Shown: positions 30,465 through 39,188, counted from the first letter of the stretch. The stretch is DNA of 64,000 nucleotides from Aureimonas frigidaquae (GCF_001463905.1 NZ_BBWR01000009.1:1-64000); one strand, 5' to 3'. Notes: generated from the sequence alone by a model not told the origin. Program-made: numbers and translations.

Positions 30465-30923
30465 ATGTGGAGAGTGGCAGGCGTGGAACGGCTGGACGTG
30501 CGGCAGGAACAGGACGGACATTCAACCCGCGGGCTCGAGGGCCTGCGCATATTCATGGTCGAGGACGAGGCGCTCGTCGCCATGCAGCTTGAAGACATGC
30601 TGGCCGATATCGGCTGCCAGGTCGTCGGCATGGCCATGCGGCTCGACCGCGCGGCGGCGCTTCTGGACCGCGTCGACACGCTCGACCTCGCCATTCTGGA
30701 TGTGAACGTCAACGGAGAGAAGGTCTTTCCCTTGGCGCAATCGCTGCACGATCGGGGCGTGCCCCTCCTCTTCGCCACCGGCTACGGGCGTGACGGACTT
30801 GTGGACGGCTGGAAGGCTCACGAGGTGCTGCAGAAACCCTACACGCAGAAACAGCTCGTCGAGGCCTTGCAAACGGTCCTCGACCGGGCCGCATCCGGTC
30901 CCGCCGACACGTCGAACGGCTAA
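30465..30923 (+). CDS. Single-domain response regulator (CheY-like receiver)
   Basis: About 152 residues, nearly all one receiver domain. The acidic pocket is EDE near the start of LRIFMVEDEALVA, the phospho-acceptor Asp is in LAILDVNVNG, the Thr in FATGYG and the Lys in LQKPYT. No output domain, so it acts by protein contact or phosphotransfer. This receiver subtype is commonly paired with HWE kinases, one of which lies just upstream. Start is uncertain: ATG at 30465, GTG at 30483 or TTG at 30429; all leave the receiver intact. Confidence 0.87.
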   Translation: MWRVAGVERLDVRQEQDGHSTRGLEGLRIFMVEDEALVAMQLEDMLADIGCQVVGMAMRLDRAAALLDRVDTLDLAILDVNVNGEKVFPLAQSLHDRGVPLLFATGYGRDGLVDGWKAHEVLQKPYTQKQLVEALQTVLDRAASGPADTSNG

Positions 30924-31029
30924 AACTTACAGTTGATATGATCTTTAGAATGCAACCTCGCATGCCAAGACGTGCGGGGTTGGCGGCGTCATAATCAGGC
31001 TTTCGGGATCATCGGAGGCCGCGGGCCAC

Positions 31030-33276
31030 ATGCAGCACACCGTGCAGGATTCGCCGCAACAGGGCGGTGACATCCGCCAAGCCGCCGCGGCACATTTCAA
31101 TAGCGCGAATGCAGACTTCCGGGATGGTCGCTGGGAGGCCGCCTTGTCGGGCTTCGAAGCTGCCCTGGCGCTCGACGAAACGATGGAGCCCGCTGCGATC
31201 CAGGCCGCCCGCTGCCACGCCAATCGCGGCCAATGGCAGGCCGCGCGCGATGGGTTTGCGCGGGTGCTGATGATCAATCCCGCCAGCTACACCGCTTGGC
31301 TGGAAAGCGGCCATGCATGCCGCAGGCTCGGCCTGTTCGAGGATGCCGATCAGGCCTACCGACGCGCCGCAGGCCTTGCGCCGGAACGCCACGAAACCTT
31401 CGTCGCGCTGGCCCGGATCCTGGAGGAGTTCGGGCGCTTCCAGGACGCGGACGACGCCGTGGACAAGGCCGTGGCCGCGGCTGCCCGCACGTCGGCCCAG
31501 ACGGTCGCCACGGTGCATCGCATGATGGCGCGCTACCGGCTGGAGCAGAAGCTGCCGGACCGCGCGCTCGCATCGCTGGAGGCCGGCATCCGCGTGGCGG
31601 CCGAGAGCGCCGCTACGCTGGAAGAGCTGTGCGACTGGCAGGTGGAGCGCGGCTACGCGTTGATGCTGATGGGCGAGCATGCACGCGCTCACAAGGCCTT
31701 CGGCGCGGCCTCCGTCTCCACCCGGGAGGGGACGCTTCTGCGGCTGGCCGAGGTCAGCTACATGAACAATCTCTGGGAAGAGGCGGGCGAGGTGCTGCGC
31801 CGCTGCGTGGCCTTGCACCCGACGAGCGTATCCTCCCTGATGGCGCTGGCGCGCCATTGCTCGCATTGCTGGGACGTGGCGGAAGCGGAGCGGCTGCTGC
31901 AGCAGGTCGAGGCGCTCGGCTCGCATCCTGAGGTTCCCGGCATTCGTGCCAATGCCCGTATCCGCGGGGGCGATGCCGAAGAAGGATTGCGCCTTCTGAT
32001 CGACGAGGCCAAGGCGAACCACGATGGCGGGCGGGCCTGCTCGCGCGTGGCCATGACCTCCCTCTACAGCGACAGCTACTCCGCCGCCCAGATCCTGGAT
32101 CTGCACACATGGCTTTTCGAGCCGCTCGGCGTCAAAGCGCGGGAGCGGGCGTCCTTCCGGCGGGAACCCCTGGCCGGCCGGCGTATCCGCCTTGGCTTCA
32201 TCTCGGCGGATATGCACTATCAGCACCCGGTCAACATCTTCATGCAGCCCATCCTTCGGGAACTGGACCGATCCCGCTTCGAATGTTTCGTCTATGCCGC
32301 GGGTGGCCTGAACGACGACCAGACGCAACTGGCGCGCCAGCGTTCGGAACATTGGGTCGAGGTCGAGACCTGGACCGATGCGCAACTGGCTGCCCGGATC
32401 GAGCAGGACAAGATCGACATACTCGTCGATCTTCTCGGCCACACCGCCCATTCGCGCGGCATGATGCTGGGCCGTCGTGCCGCGCCCGTCCAGGTCAACT
32501 ATCTCGGCTATCCCGGAACGACGGGCATTCCGAACATGGACTGGCTGATCAGTGACGCGGTCGTCACACCGGATGGCGCCGAGCGCTACTATAGCGAGCG
32601 GGTGGCGCGCCTGCCCGGCACGGTCTTCTGCTTTGCGCCGGAGGAAGACTATCCGCTGCCGCCCATCACGCAGGAGATGGCCGAACGCCCGCTGACATTC
32701 GGCAGCGTCAACAACATCGCGAAATACAGCACCCGGACGCTCGGCCTGTACAAGCGCGTCCTCGACAGCGTTGAAGGCTCGCGCCTGTCGCTGCGTACGG
32801 CGAGTTTCTCGGACCCGCAGGCGACGGGCTTCTTCCGCGCGCGCCTCCAGGACCTCGGCTTCGACACGGAGCGCGTCTCGTTGCAGCCGCCGCTGGCACT
32901 TCCCCAAATGATGCGCGCCTACCGCGATATCGACATCGTCCTGGACGCGCATCCGTATAATGGCGGCACGACATCCCTCCAGGCGCTCTGGATGGGCGTT
33001 CCGGTCATCACGCTGGAGGGGCAGCAGTTCGTATCGCGCATGGGGACGAGCTTCCTGACGGCAGCCGGCCTTGCGGACTGGATCGCACCCGACGACGACG
33101 CCTATGTCGCCCTGGCGCAGGAGAAGGCGCGCGACCGGGCGGCACTGGTGACGCTGCGGCGCGAGCTGCGCCAACGGCTGCTGGCGCGCGACGCCTGGAA
33201 CCCGGTCATCCATACGCGCAACTTCGAAAAGGCGCTGATCGACATTTTGAAGGCCGAGGGCTACGCAACGGCCTGA
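31030..33276 (+). CDS. Second TPR / GT41 O-GlcNAc-transferase-like protein
   Basis: 748 residues, with a longer TPR array than its neighbour (about residues 15-330) followed by the GT41 catalytic region. Matching motifs are QHPVNIF, DILVDLLGHTAHSRG, NYLGYPGTTGIPNMDWLISD, GSVNNIAKYSTRTL and PYNGGTTSLQALWMGVPVI. It is clearly paralogous to the protein at 28567-30414. The shared block order suggests local duplication, while the TPR halves have diverged, so the two may recognise different acceptor proteins. It is 106 nt after the response regulator; separate transcription is possible. Confidence 0.91.
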   Translation: MQHTVQDSPQQGGDIRQAAAAHFNSANADFRDGRWEAALSGFEAALALDETMEPAAIQAARCHANRGQWQAARDGFARVLMINPASYTAWLESGHACRRLGLFEDADQAYRRAAGLAPERHETFVALARILEEFGRFQDADDAVDKAVAAAARTSAQTVATVHRMMARYRLEQKLPDRALASLEAGIRVAAESAATLEELCDWQVERGYALMLMGEHARAHKAFGAASVSTREGTLLRLAEVSYMNNLWEEAGEVLRRCVALHPTSVSSLMALARHCSHCWDVAEAERLLQQVEALGSHPEVPGIRANARIRGGDAEEGLRLLIDEAKANHDGGRACSRVAMTSLYSDSYSAAQILDLHTWLFEPLGVKARERASFRREPLAGRRIRLGFISADMHYQHPVNIFMQPILRELDRSRFECFVYAAGGLNDDQTQLARQRSEHWVEVETWTDAQLAARIEQDKIDILVDLLGHTAHSRGMMLGRRAAPVQVNYLGYPGTTGIPNMDWLISDAVVTPDGAERYYSERVARLPGTVFCFAPEEDYPLPPITQEMAERPLTFGSVNNIAKYSTRTLGLYKRVLDSVEGSRLSLRTASFSDPQATGFFRARLQDLGFDTERVSLQPPLALPQMMRAYRDIDIVLDAHPYNGGTTSLQALWMGVPVITLEGQQFVSRMGTSFLTAAGLADWIAPDDDAYVALAQEKARDRAALVTLRRELRQRLLARDAWNPVIHTRNFEKALIDILKAEGYATA

Positions 33277-33486
33277 GCGCCGGGGGGCATCCGGTGGCCC
33301 CCTGGGGGTCAGGCCCAAAGGCGGGTCGGTCGTCCGACTTCGCCGCCCTTGCAGGGCGATGACCTGGTGGTGATCATCCGGGCGCGCGACCTTTCGCAAA
33401 GCGGCTTGGCATTGCCGCACGCTTCGTCCATGGTGCGCCGCACCGCGGCGGATGGATCGTCAGGCGGGTAGGATCGGGAGCCGCGC

Positions 33487-34119
33487 GTGGACGAGTTCGT
33501 CAGGGGTTTGATGGAAAATTTCGGTGCCTTCGGCATCGGCCTGCTGATGTTCCTGGAGAACATCTTCCCCCCCATCCCCTCCGAGATCATCATGCCGCTC
33601 GCCGGCTACCAGGCGGCGATCGGCCAGATGTCGATCGCCACGGTCATCCTGGCCGGTACGATCGGCACGGTGCTCGGAATCCTGCCCTGGTACTATCTTG
33701 GCCGCGTCGTCGGCGAGCAGCGCATCATCCGCCTGGCGGAGCGCTTCGGGCGGTGGATGACCCTGTCGCCTTCGGACGTGATGGCGGCCGATCGCTGGTT
33801 CCGCCGCTACGGGACGCTTGCGGTGCTGTTCGGCCGGCTCGTCCCGACGGTGCGCACGCTCATTTCGATTCCGGCGGGACTGGCTGCCATGCCGATGCCG
33901 CTCTTCCTTCTGTTTTCGACCATTGGCAGCCTGCTCTGGACCACCTTCCTGGCCATGGCCGGCTACCTGCTCGGCCAGAATTACGAGATGGTGGATCAGT
34001 ATGTTGGCCCGGTGTCCAACATCATCGTCATCGGCATCGTGATCCTCTATGTCTACCGGGTCGTCACATTCAAGCCCGACCATCTGCGCGCCGGCGCCAA
34101 TCGGCCGACGGCCGAGTAG
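33487..34119 (+). CDS. DedA-family membrane protein
   Basis: 210 residues with several hydrophobic helices. The conserved ENIFPPIPSEIIMPLAG and FGRLVPTVRTLISIPAGLAAM (with the functionally important arginines) are present. DedA proteins support membrane homeostasis and are implicated in lipid-carrier (undecaprenyl phosphate or phospholipid) flipping. Start GTG at 33487 follows GGGAG by about 8 nt. It stands alone, convergent with the DUF2293 gene. Confidence 0.92.
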   Translation: MDEFVRGLMENFGAFGIGLLMFLENIFPPIPSEIIMPLAGYQAAIGQMSIATVILAGTIGTVLGILPWYYLGRVVGEQRIIRLAERFGRWMTLSPSDVMAADRWFRRYGTLAVLFGRLVPTVRTLISIPAGLAAMPMPLFLLFSTIGSLLWTTFLAMAGYLLGQNYEMVDQYVGPVSNIIVIGIVILYVYRVVTFKPDHLRAGANRPTAE

Positions 34120-34128
34120 CCTGTCCCG

Positions 34129-34461
34129 TCAGGCGTCCGTTTCCGCCTCCGGCGGCTCGGCCTCCGCTGCGGAGGTCAGGCGCCGCGTGGCGCCCCATCT
34201 GTCCAGCACGGCGTTGATATCGTCCAGGATGAAGAAGAAGGCCGAGTCCCTGTCATAGCCATCGTCACGCAGGGCGTCGTATTCGGTATGCTGGTGGCGG
34301 ATATGCGCGATGGCGGCCAGCCAGAATGCCTGTTCGGCCGGAACGGAGCGCAGGTGCCGTGCCCGCGCATCCGCACGGATGGCGGCGGCGTCGAGATAGG
34401 GTATCCGGGGCAGGGTGGTGCGCAAAGCCCGGTCGATCACCCGTTGCCGCTCCGTCGCCAT
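34129..34461 (-). CDS. DUF2293 domain protein
   Basis: 110 residues. The family block LPRIPYLDAAAIRADARARHLR, then AFWLAAIAHIRHQHTEYDALRDDGYDRDSAFFF, is recognisable from other alphaproteobacteria. No known function, no signal peptide or membrane segment; mostly helical and charged. The ATG at 34461 has a GAGG 8 nt upstream; an upstream in-frame start is poorer. Divergent from the ArsR-methyltransferase gene. Confidence 0.8.
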   Translation of the reverse strand: MATERQRVIDRALRTTLPRIPYLDAAAIRADARARHLRSVPAEQAFWLAAIAHIRHQHTEYDALRDDGYDRDSAFFFILDDINAVLDRWGATRRLTSAAEAEPPEAETDA

Positions 34462-34587
34462 GGCACCGCCTCTCTGCCCTTGCCGTGCCCGCAACGCTGC
34501 AGAATCACGGATCCCTTCCAGGGCATGATCGGCGAACGCGCCGGTGATGCAAGACGCATGGCATGGCTTGCACCGAACCCGGAACGC

Positions 34588-34607
34588 ATATAAGGAAATC
34601 CTTATAT
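34588..34607. promoter_or_regulatory. Palindromic operator and promoter of the ArsR-methyltransferase/metF unit
   Basis: ATATAAGG-AAAT-CCTTATAT is an 8+4+8 dyad, strikingly AT-rich in this GC-rich genome. It ends 11 nt before the GTG start at 34619. A TTGCAC -35 at 34568 puts the -10 (TATAAG/ATAAGG) inside the dyad, so a bound repressor would block RNA polymerase. The size fits an ArsR-family dimer; autoregulation is inference. Confidence 0.7.
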
Positions 34608-34618
34608 AAGTTCACGGG

Positions 34619-35617
34619 GTGGGTAGGGCACTGTCGCGCTCGTTCGACGATACGGTGGAATTTCTGAAGGCGCTGGCCGAGCCGACGCGGCTGCGGCTCG
34701 GGCTTCTGCTTCTGCACGGCGATCTGACCGTCAGCGACTTCGTCACCATACTCGGCCAGTCCCAGCCGCGCATCTCGCGCCACCTGAAGCTGATGGCAGA
34801 GGCCGGCGTCGTGTCCCGCGTGCAGGAGGGAACCTGGGCCTATTTCCGGCTGAACGCTTCCGCATCCGCCTTTCTGCGCACGCTGTTGCCGATGCTGGAC
34901 GTTGCCACCGGCGCGCCGCGCGAGGATCTCGAAAAGCTGGATGTGGTGCGGGCCGGGCGCGCCGAGCGCGCCGCCGCCTATTTTTCCCGCAATGCCGCCC
35001 GGTGGGACGAGATCCGTTCGCTGCATGTGCCCGATGCCGATGTGGAGGCCGTGCTCAGCGAGATCGTGGGTGAGGGCCGGCCGCGCCGGTTCCTGGATGT
35101 CGGCACGGGCACTGGGCGCATGCTCGAGCTCCTCGGCCCGCGCGCTGATTGGGCGCTCGGGGTCGATGCATCGCGGGAAATGCTGGCCATCGCGCGGGCC
35201 AAGCTGGATTGCGCCGAGCTGACGCATGTCTCCGTTCGCCTGGGCGATGCCTACCGCCTGCCGGTCGACCGCGCGAGCTGCGACCTGATCTGCCTGCACC
35301 ATATTCTGCACTTCCTGGACGACCCCGCCGCAGCGATTGCAGAAGCCGCCGCCGCGCTGGCGCCCGGTGGCCGGATCATCGTCGTCGATTTCGATGCGCA
35401 TGATCGTGAGTTTCTGCGCACCGACCACGCGCATGTGCGCCTCGGCTTCTCGGCGGAAAGCCTGACGCGCTACTTCACCGCGGCGGGGCTGGCCTTCGAA
35501 ACGGTGCGGGCCTTGCGCCCGGCCCGGGACGACCAGCTCACCGTTCTCGTTACAGCCGCGCGCAAGCCGGGTGTTCCCGTTCAGGACACGCCCGGACGCA
35601 CCGTCCAGTTTGCATGA
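34619..35617 (+). CDS. ArsR-family regulator fused to a SAM-dependent methyltransferase domain
   Basis: 332 residues. An ArsR winged helix (about 8-95; LAEPTRLRLGLLLLHGDLTVSDFVTILGQSQPRISRHL is spread over it) is joined to a class I methyltransferase domain (about 140-310; motif I LDVGTGTGRMLELL, then GVDASREMLAIA and LHHILHFLDDP). The fusion precedes metF with an ATGA-type junction, a conserved alphaproteobacterial arrangement. It likely senses S-adenosylmethionine or S-adenosylhomocysteine through the methyltransferase fold. The short GTG start lies just after the operator, so the mRNA leader would be nearly absent. Whether it methylates anything is unknown. Confidence 0.9.
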   Translation: MGRALSRSFDDTVEFLKALAEPTRLRLGLLLLHGDLTVSDFVTILGQSQPRISRHLKLMAEAGVVSRVQEGTWAYFRLNASASAFLRTLLPMLDVATGAPREDLEKLDVVRAGRAERAAAYFSRNAARWDEIRSLHVPDADVEAVLSEIVGEGRPRRFLDVGTGTGRMLELLGPRADWALGVDASREMLAIARAKLDCAELTHVSVRLGDAYRLPVDRASCDLICLHHILHFLDDPAAAIAEAAAALAPGGRIIVVDFDAHDREFLRTDHAHVRLGFSAESLTRYFTAAGLAFETVRALRPARDDQLTVLVTAARKPGVPVQDTPGRTVQFA

Positions 35618-35628
35618 TAGGGAAGATC

Positions 35629-36534
35629 ATGTCCGAGACCGTTCATCATTCCTCGCCCTTGCGGGTTTCCTTCGAGTTCTTCCCGCCCAAGACCCCGGCC
35701 ATGGAAGAGACGCTCTGGTCGTCGATCCAGCGGCTCGCGCCGCTGCGGCCGGATTTCGTATCGGTGACCTACGGGGCCGGCGGATCGACGCGTGAGCGCA
35801 CGCACCACACGGTGCGCCGGATCCTGACGGAGACGGCCCTGGCGCCCGCCGCACACCTGACCTGCGTCGATGCCTCGCGCGAGGATGTCGACGCGGTGAT
35901 CCGCCAGTACCGCCAGACCGGCGTGCGGCATTTCGTGGCGCTACGCGGCGATAGCCAGGGCGGGGTCGGGGATAAGTTCGTCGCCCGGGAGGATGGTTAC
36001 CGCAACGGCGCCGAGCTGACCGCCGGGTTGAAGGCCATCGATCCCGATGTCGAGGTTTCCGTGTCCGCCTATCCGGAGAAGCACCCGGAAAGCCCGGATT
36101 TTGCGACCGATATCGACATGCTCAAGCGCAAGGTGGACAACGGGGCCACACGGGCCATCACCCAGTTCTTCTTCGACAACGATATCTATGAACGCTACGT
36201 GGAGCGGGTGCGCCGGGCGGGCATCTATATTCCGGTGGTGCCCGGCATCGTCCCGATCCACGATTTCACGAAGATCCAGCGCTTCTGTTCGGCGGTCGGC
36301 GCATCCATTCCGGCCTGGCTGGCCGAGCGCTTCGACGGGCTGGAGAACGATCCGCAGACGCGCTCCCATGTGGCGGCGGCCGTCTGCGCCGAGCAGGTGC
36401 TCGACCTGACCCGCCGCGGCTTGTCGGACTTCCACTTCTATACGATGAACCGGGCCGATCTCTGCTATTCGATCTGCCATATATTGGGCATGCGCCCGGC
36501 GCGGGGCGATGCGGCGGCCGAGAAGGCCGCCTGA
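35629..36534 (+). CDS. metF: 5,10-methylenetetrahydrofolate reductase MetF
   Basis: 301 residues with the family start VSFEFFPPKT, the FVSVTYGAGGST barrel motif, LRGDSQGG (folate/FAD region) and FHFYTMNRAD near the end. It reduces methylene-THF to methyl-THF for methionine synthesis. The ATG at 35629 has an AGGGA 5 nt upstream; an ATG at 35614 overlaps the upstream stop and is the alternative. It is co-transcribed with the ArsR-methyltransferase gene. Sarcosine oxidation elsewhere in the window makes methylene-THF, its substrate. Confidence 0.96.
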   Translation: MSETVHHSSPLRVSFEFFPPKTPAMEETLWSSIQRLAPLRPDFVSVTYGAGGSTRERTHHTVRRILTETALAPAAHLTCVDASREDVDAVIRQYRQTGVRHFVALRGDSQGGVGDKFVAREDGYRNGAELTAGLKAIDPDVEVSVSAYPEKHPESPDFATDIDMLKRKVDNGATRAITQFFFDNDIYERYVERVRRAGIYIPVVPGIVPIHDFTKIQRFCSAVGASIPAWLAERFDGLENDPQTRSHVAAAVCAEQVLDLTRRGLSDFHFYTMNRADLCYSICHILGMRPARGDAAAEKAA

Positions 36535-36540
36535 CGGGCA

Positions 36541-37296
36541 TTACCCCCCGGCATCGATGCGCTGCATCAATTCGGCATGCAGCGCGCGATAGGCGCGCGC
36601 CGAGGCGCTGTTCGGCGCAGTCGCCAGAACCGGGGCCCGATGGACGCCCATCCGCTCGACATCCGAGGCGAAGGGGATCACCGTCTCCAGGATGCGCTCG
36701 GGATAGCTGCGGCGCAGCGCCTCCATCGTCTCGTTGTGCAGGCTCTTGACGCTCTGTGCCATGGAGAAGAAGCCGTGCAGCGTCTTGAGCGGCAGATCGC
36801 TGTCCTTGAACAGGTCGACCAGCTGCTCGAAGGTGCGCTCGGACAGCGTCGTCGGGATGATCGGCACCAGAACCGCATCCGATGCGGCAAAGACGTTTTG
36901 TGACAGGAGCGAGATGTTGGGCGGGCAGTCGAGCAGGATGACGTCATAATCGCTGCCGGCCGCCTTCAGTGTCTTCTTCAGCCGCGAGCGGCTGTTGCCG
37001 ACACCCGCCAGAAACGTATCGAAATCCTTGAAGCTCGTATTGGACGGCAGGACGTCGAGCCCGGGATAGTCGCTTTCCCGGATGGCTTTCGCGAACTTCT
37101 CTTCCTTCTTGAAGAAGCTTTCTTCCGTGAGCTTTCCGGACGGCTTGATGCGAAAATAAAAGCTGGAGGCCCCCTGCGGGTCGAGATCGCACAGGAGGAC
37201 ACGCTGGCCCGCCGCGGCAACGGCATAGGCCAGGTTGACCGATACGGCCGTCTTGCCGACGCCGCCCTTGTTGGAATAGCAGGCGATGATCGTCAT
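36541..37296 (-). CDS. ParA-family ATPase
   Basis: 251 residues, P-loop of the deviant Walker A type (CYSNKGGVGKTAVSVNLAYA), a Walker A' DLDPQGASSFYF and Walker B LLDCPPN. ParA/MinD-type ATPases position cargo on nucleoid or membrane. No ParB, replication gene or centromere-like repeats are nearby, so this is an orphan, not a plasmid partition locus. Its start overlaps the stop of the CHAD gene by 4 nt (ATGA), so the two are translationally coupled. It is convergent with metF, 6 nt apart. Confidence 0.9.
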   Translation of the reverse strand: MTIIACYSNKGGVGKTAVSVNLAYAVAAAGQRVLLCDLDPQGASSFYFRIKPSGKLTEESFFKKEEKFAKAIRESDYPGLDVLPSNTSFKDFDTFLAGVGNSRSRLKKTLKAAGSDYDVILLDCPPNISLLSQNVFAASDAVLVPIIPTTLSERTFEQLVDLFKDSDLPLKTLHGFFSMAQSVKSLHNETMEALRRSYPERILETVIPFASDVERMGVHRAPVLATAPNSASARAYRALHAELMQRIDAGG

Positions 37297-38825
37297 GGGT
37301 GTGGCGAACCTTCCGGAAAGAGGCGGCGGATGCGTCGGGCGACGTCCGCATGGTCGAATGCCGCCAGGGCATCGGTCAATGCCCTGCGCTCGGTTGCTTG
37401 CCGGATGGCAAGCGCGGCATGCAGCGCGCCGGCGGCGGCGGCCATCTCCACCGCACCCTCCATGCGCGCAGGATCGATGGCTTGCGTGAAGGCGGACAGG
37501 TCCTCGGCCTGGACGGATGCGTCGTTGAAGCGGCCCAGAATATCCTGCAACTGCTTGAGCGGTCGCAGAAGACCCGCAAGCTCCTGCCGGTCACAGAGCG
37601 GTGCGAAGAATTCCAGAAGGTAGCGCAGCTTCTTGCCTTCGATCCGCAGGGCATGCACCGCCACATCGGGCGTCTGCGGCTCGATGGCGCGGGCAAGGCG
37701 GGCAAACCGCTTTCGCCGCTTGTCGATCAGCCTGGTGGCAAGCAGGCCGATGGGGTCGCCCCCGTTCGGGCCCGGCCGCAACCCGTCTTGCGGGGCGAAG
37801 AGCCGTTCCAGGACGCGCATTTCGCGACGATAGGTGGCTGTGCGCAAATGCTCGGCCAGTTCGGCCTGGGCATCTGCGCGCCGGGCGGCGATCAACTCCT
37901 CCATGGCATCGAGGCCACGATGGAGGGCAGGCGGCACCATGGCCCGAAAGCGGGCCGCATCGATCAGGCGCACATCCAGATCCCGGAGCGGACCGGTCGG
38001 CCGCATCAGTGCTGCAAAGCGAAGCTTGAGGGCCGCCGCCCTTTGCGGTGCGATGACACCGGAGAACAACCCGGCAATGGAGCGCATGCGGCGCAGCGCA
38101 ACGCGGTAGTCGTGCAGAAACTCCGTATCGACGTCGGCGATGATGCCGGCCTCGTTCTGGCGCAGGGTGGCGATCTGCGCCGCGATGAGCCGGCGCGCCA
38201 CCGACAGCGCAGGTTCGTCCGCCGCGAACTCTACCGGTGTATCGGCCGGCAGGATCGGAGCCTTGGGAAACAGCCTTGCGACGAGCGCGCCGGCATCGAG
38301 CGGCGCGGCTCCCAGCGCCACGATCCCTTCTTCGATCCGCCGGGCCGTCCTGTCATAGCCCCGCAGCGGACGAAGCTGTACGACGAGCGCCCTGCCGCCG
38401 CCATCCGCCGTCAGGCACCACGCAGACAGGCGGGCATGGGTCTTGCGATCATCATCCACGAAGCGGAGCGTCTGGTGGCTGACCATGCCGCCGCCGATCG
38501 GAAGGAGGCGCCTGAGGGACGAGACATTCCCCGCCGCCCGGCGCAGAGTACTGTCCAACGCGTCCGGAAAATCGGGGGTATGAGCGTTCGGCGCGCAGCT
38601 TACGATGCCGGTCGCGTCAAAGCATTCGATGCGCCCGTCACGCCATAGCAGCAGCCGGTCGCCCTGGGTGATCTCGCCATCGGCATTGTCGATCAGATGG
38701 AACGGCGCCGTCATGTCGTCGCCGTCGGGCAAGACACGGAGCCCGCCGGTCGCGATCCTGCGCAGGGCGCGCATTCTGGTCGAAGGCAGGATGAACAATC
38801 GGCCGGGGGCAGGGGAGGCGCTCAT
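37293..38825 (-). CDS. CHAD domain protein
   Basis: 510 residues. The C-terminal two-thirds (about 210-505) is a CHAD helical bundle with repeated basic His-Arg helices (FLHDYRVALRRMRSIAGLF, DVAVHALRIEGKKLRYLLEFF). CHAD domains bind polyphosphate. The N-terminal 200 residues are not a clear CYTH domain; a degenerate one is possible. It overlaps the ParA gene downstream by ATGA. In alphaproteobacteria polyphosphate and ParA-like ATPases are both linked to subcellular positioning, but a joint role here is inference. Start ATG at 38825 lacks a strong Shine-Dalgarno. Confidence 0.82.
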   Translation of the reverse strand: MSASPAPGRLFILPSTRMRALRRIATGGLRVLPDGDDMTAPFHLIDNADGEITQGDRLLLWRDGRIECFDATGIVSCAPNAHTPDFPDALDSTLRRAAGNVSSLRRLLPIGGGMVSHQTLRFVDDDRKTHARLSAWCLTADGGGRALVVQLRPLRGYDRTARRIEEGIVALGAAPLDAGALVARLFPKAPILPADTPVEFAADEPALSVARRLIAAQIATLRQNEAGIIADVDTEFLHDYRVALRRMRSIAGLFSGVIAPQRAAALKLRFAALMRPTGPLRDLDVRLIDAARFRAMVPPALHRGLDAMEELIAARRADAQAELAEHLRTATYRREMRVLERLFAPQDGLRPGPNGGDPIGLLATRLIDKRRKRFARLARAIEPQTPDVAVHALRIEGKKLRYLLEFFAPLCDRQELAGLLRPLKQLQDILGRFNDASVQAEDLSAFTQAIDPARMEGAVEMAAAAGALHAALAIRQATERRALTDALAAFDHADVARRIRRLFPEGSPHP

Positions 38826-38974
38826 GCGGAAGTGTCTGAACCCGTGATGGCATGCCGCCGTAAACAGGACGCCGCCTCGACCACTCCCGCACACCGCATC
38901 ACGACAAGACCCACACCGCCGATCTAAGACGCTTAGTCCTACTTTCCATCTCAGGTTGTAGACAAGTGGATCGT

Positions 38975-39009
38975 AAAAAAGAACCGGAGTTCGAACAGAA
39001 CTCCGGTTC
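38975..39009 (-). terminator. Rho-independent terminator of the 28-residue peptide gene
   Basis: A perfect 12-bp stem (GAACCGGAGTTC/GAACTCCGGTTC) with a 5-nt loop at 38981-39009 is followed on the minus strand by TTTTTT (AAAAAA at 38975-38980). It lies 47 nt past the stop of the small gene at 39056-39142, the only minus-strand gene it can serve before the CHAD gene. Confidence 0.9.
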
Positions 39010-39055
39010 CCTCAATGCATTCTTTAAGAGAGCGTCGGCAACAGCCGCGGGTTCG

Positions 39056-39142
39056 TCAGGAGATGACGCCCGTGACCAACGCACCGATAAAAACGAAGGC
39101 GGCGCCAATCATAAGCACATTCAGCGATCGCGTGATTTCCAT
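39056..39142 (-). CDS. 28-residue single-pass membrane peptide
   Basis: ATG at 39142 to TGA at 39056. The peptide begins MEITRSLNVLMIGAAFVFIG and continues hydrophobic to the end (ALVTGVIS), so it is one transmembrane helix with a short basic N-terminus. AAGGGAG lies 9 nt before the ATG, and a strong terminator follows 47 nt after the stop, giving a complete monocistronic unit of under 200 nt. Function unknown. Upstream, TAAAGGCG is repeated at 39189 and 39199, ten bases apart. The gene sits in a 590-nt gap that otherwise holds only promoters. Confidence 0.7.
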   Translation of the reverse strand: MEITRSLNVLMIGAAFVFIGALVTGVIS

Positions 39143-39188
39143 CGGATGTAACTCCCTTCTCACGGTATGTTACGATCTTAATGATCCT

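Noticed and set aside
33282-33304. G-rich/C-rich hairpin after the second GT41 gene as a terminator.
   Set aside because: The stem has a mismatch and no U-tract follows; not enough to call.
31009-33420. An 803-codon minus-strand frame opposite the second GT41 gene.
   Set aside because: Shadow of the plus-strand gene; no recognisable domain and no ribosome site.
36541-37296. ParA gene as sign of an integrated plasmid or partition locus.
   Set aside because: No ParB, Rep or centromere repeats; base composition matches the neighbours and the partner is a CHAD gene.
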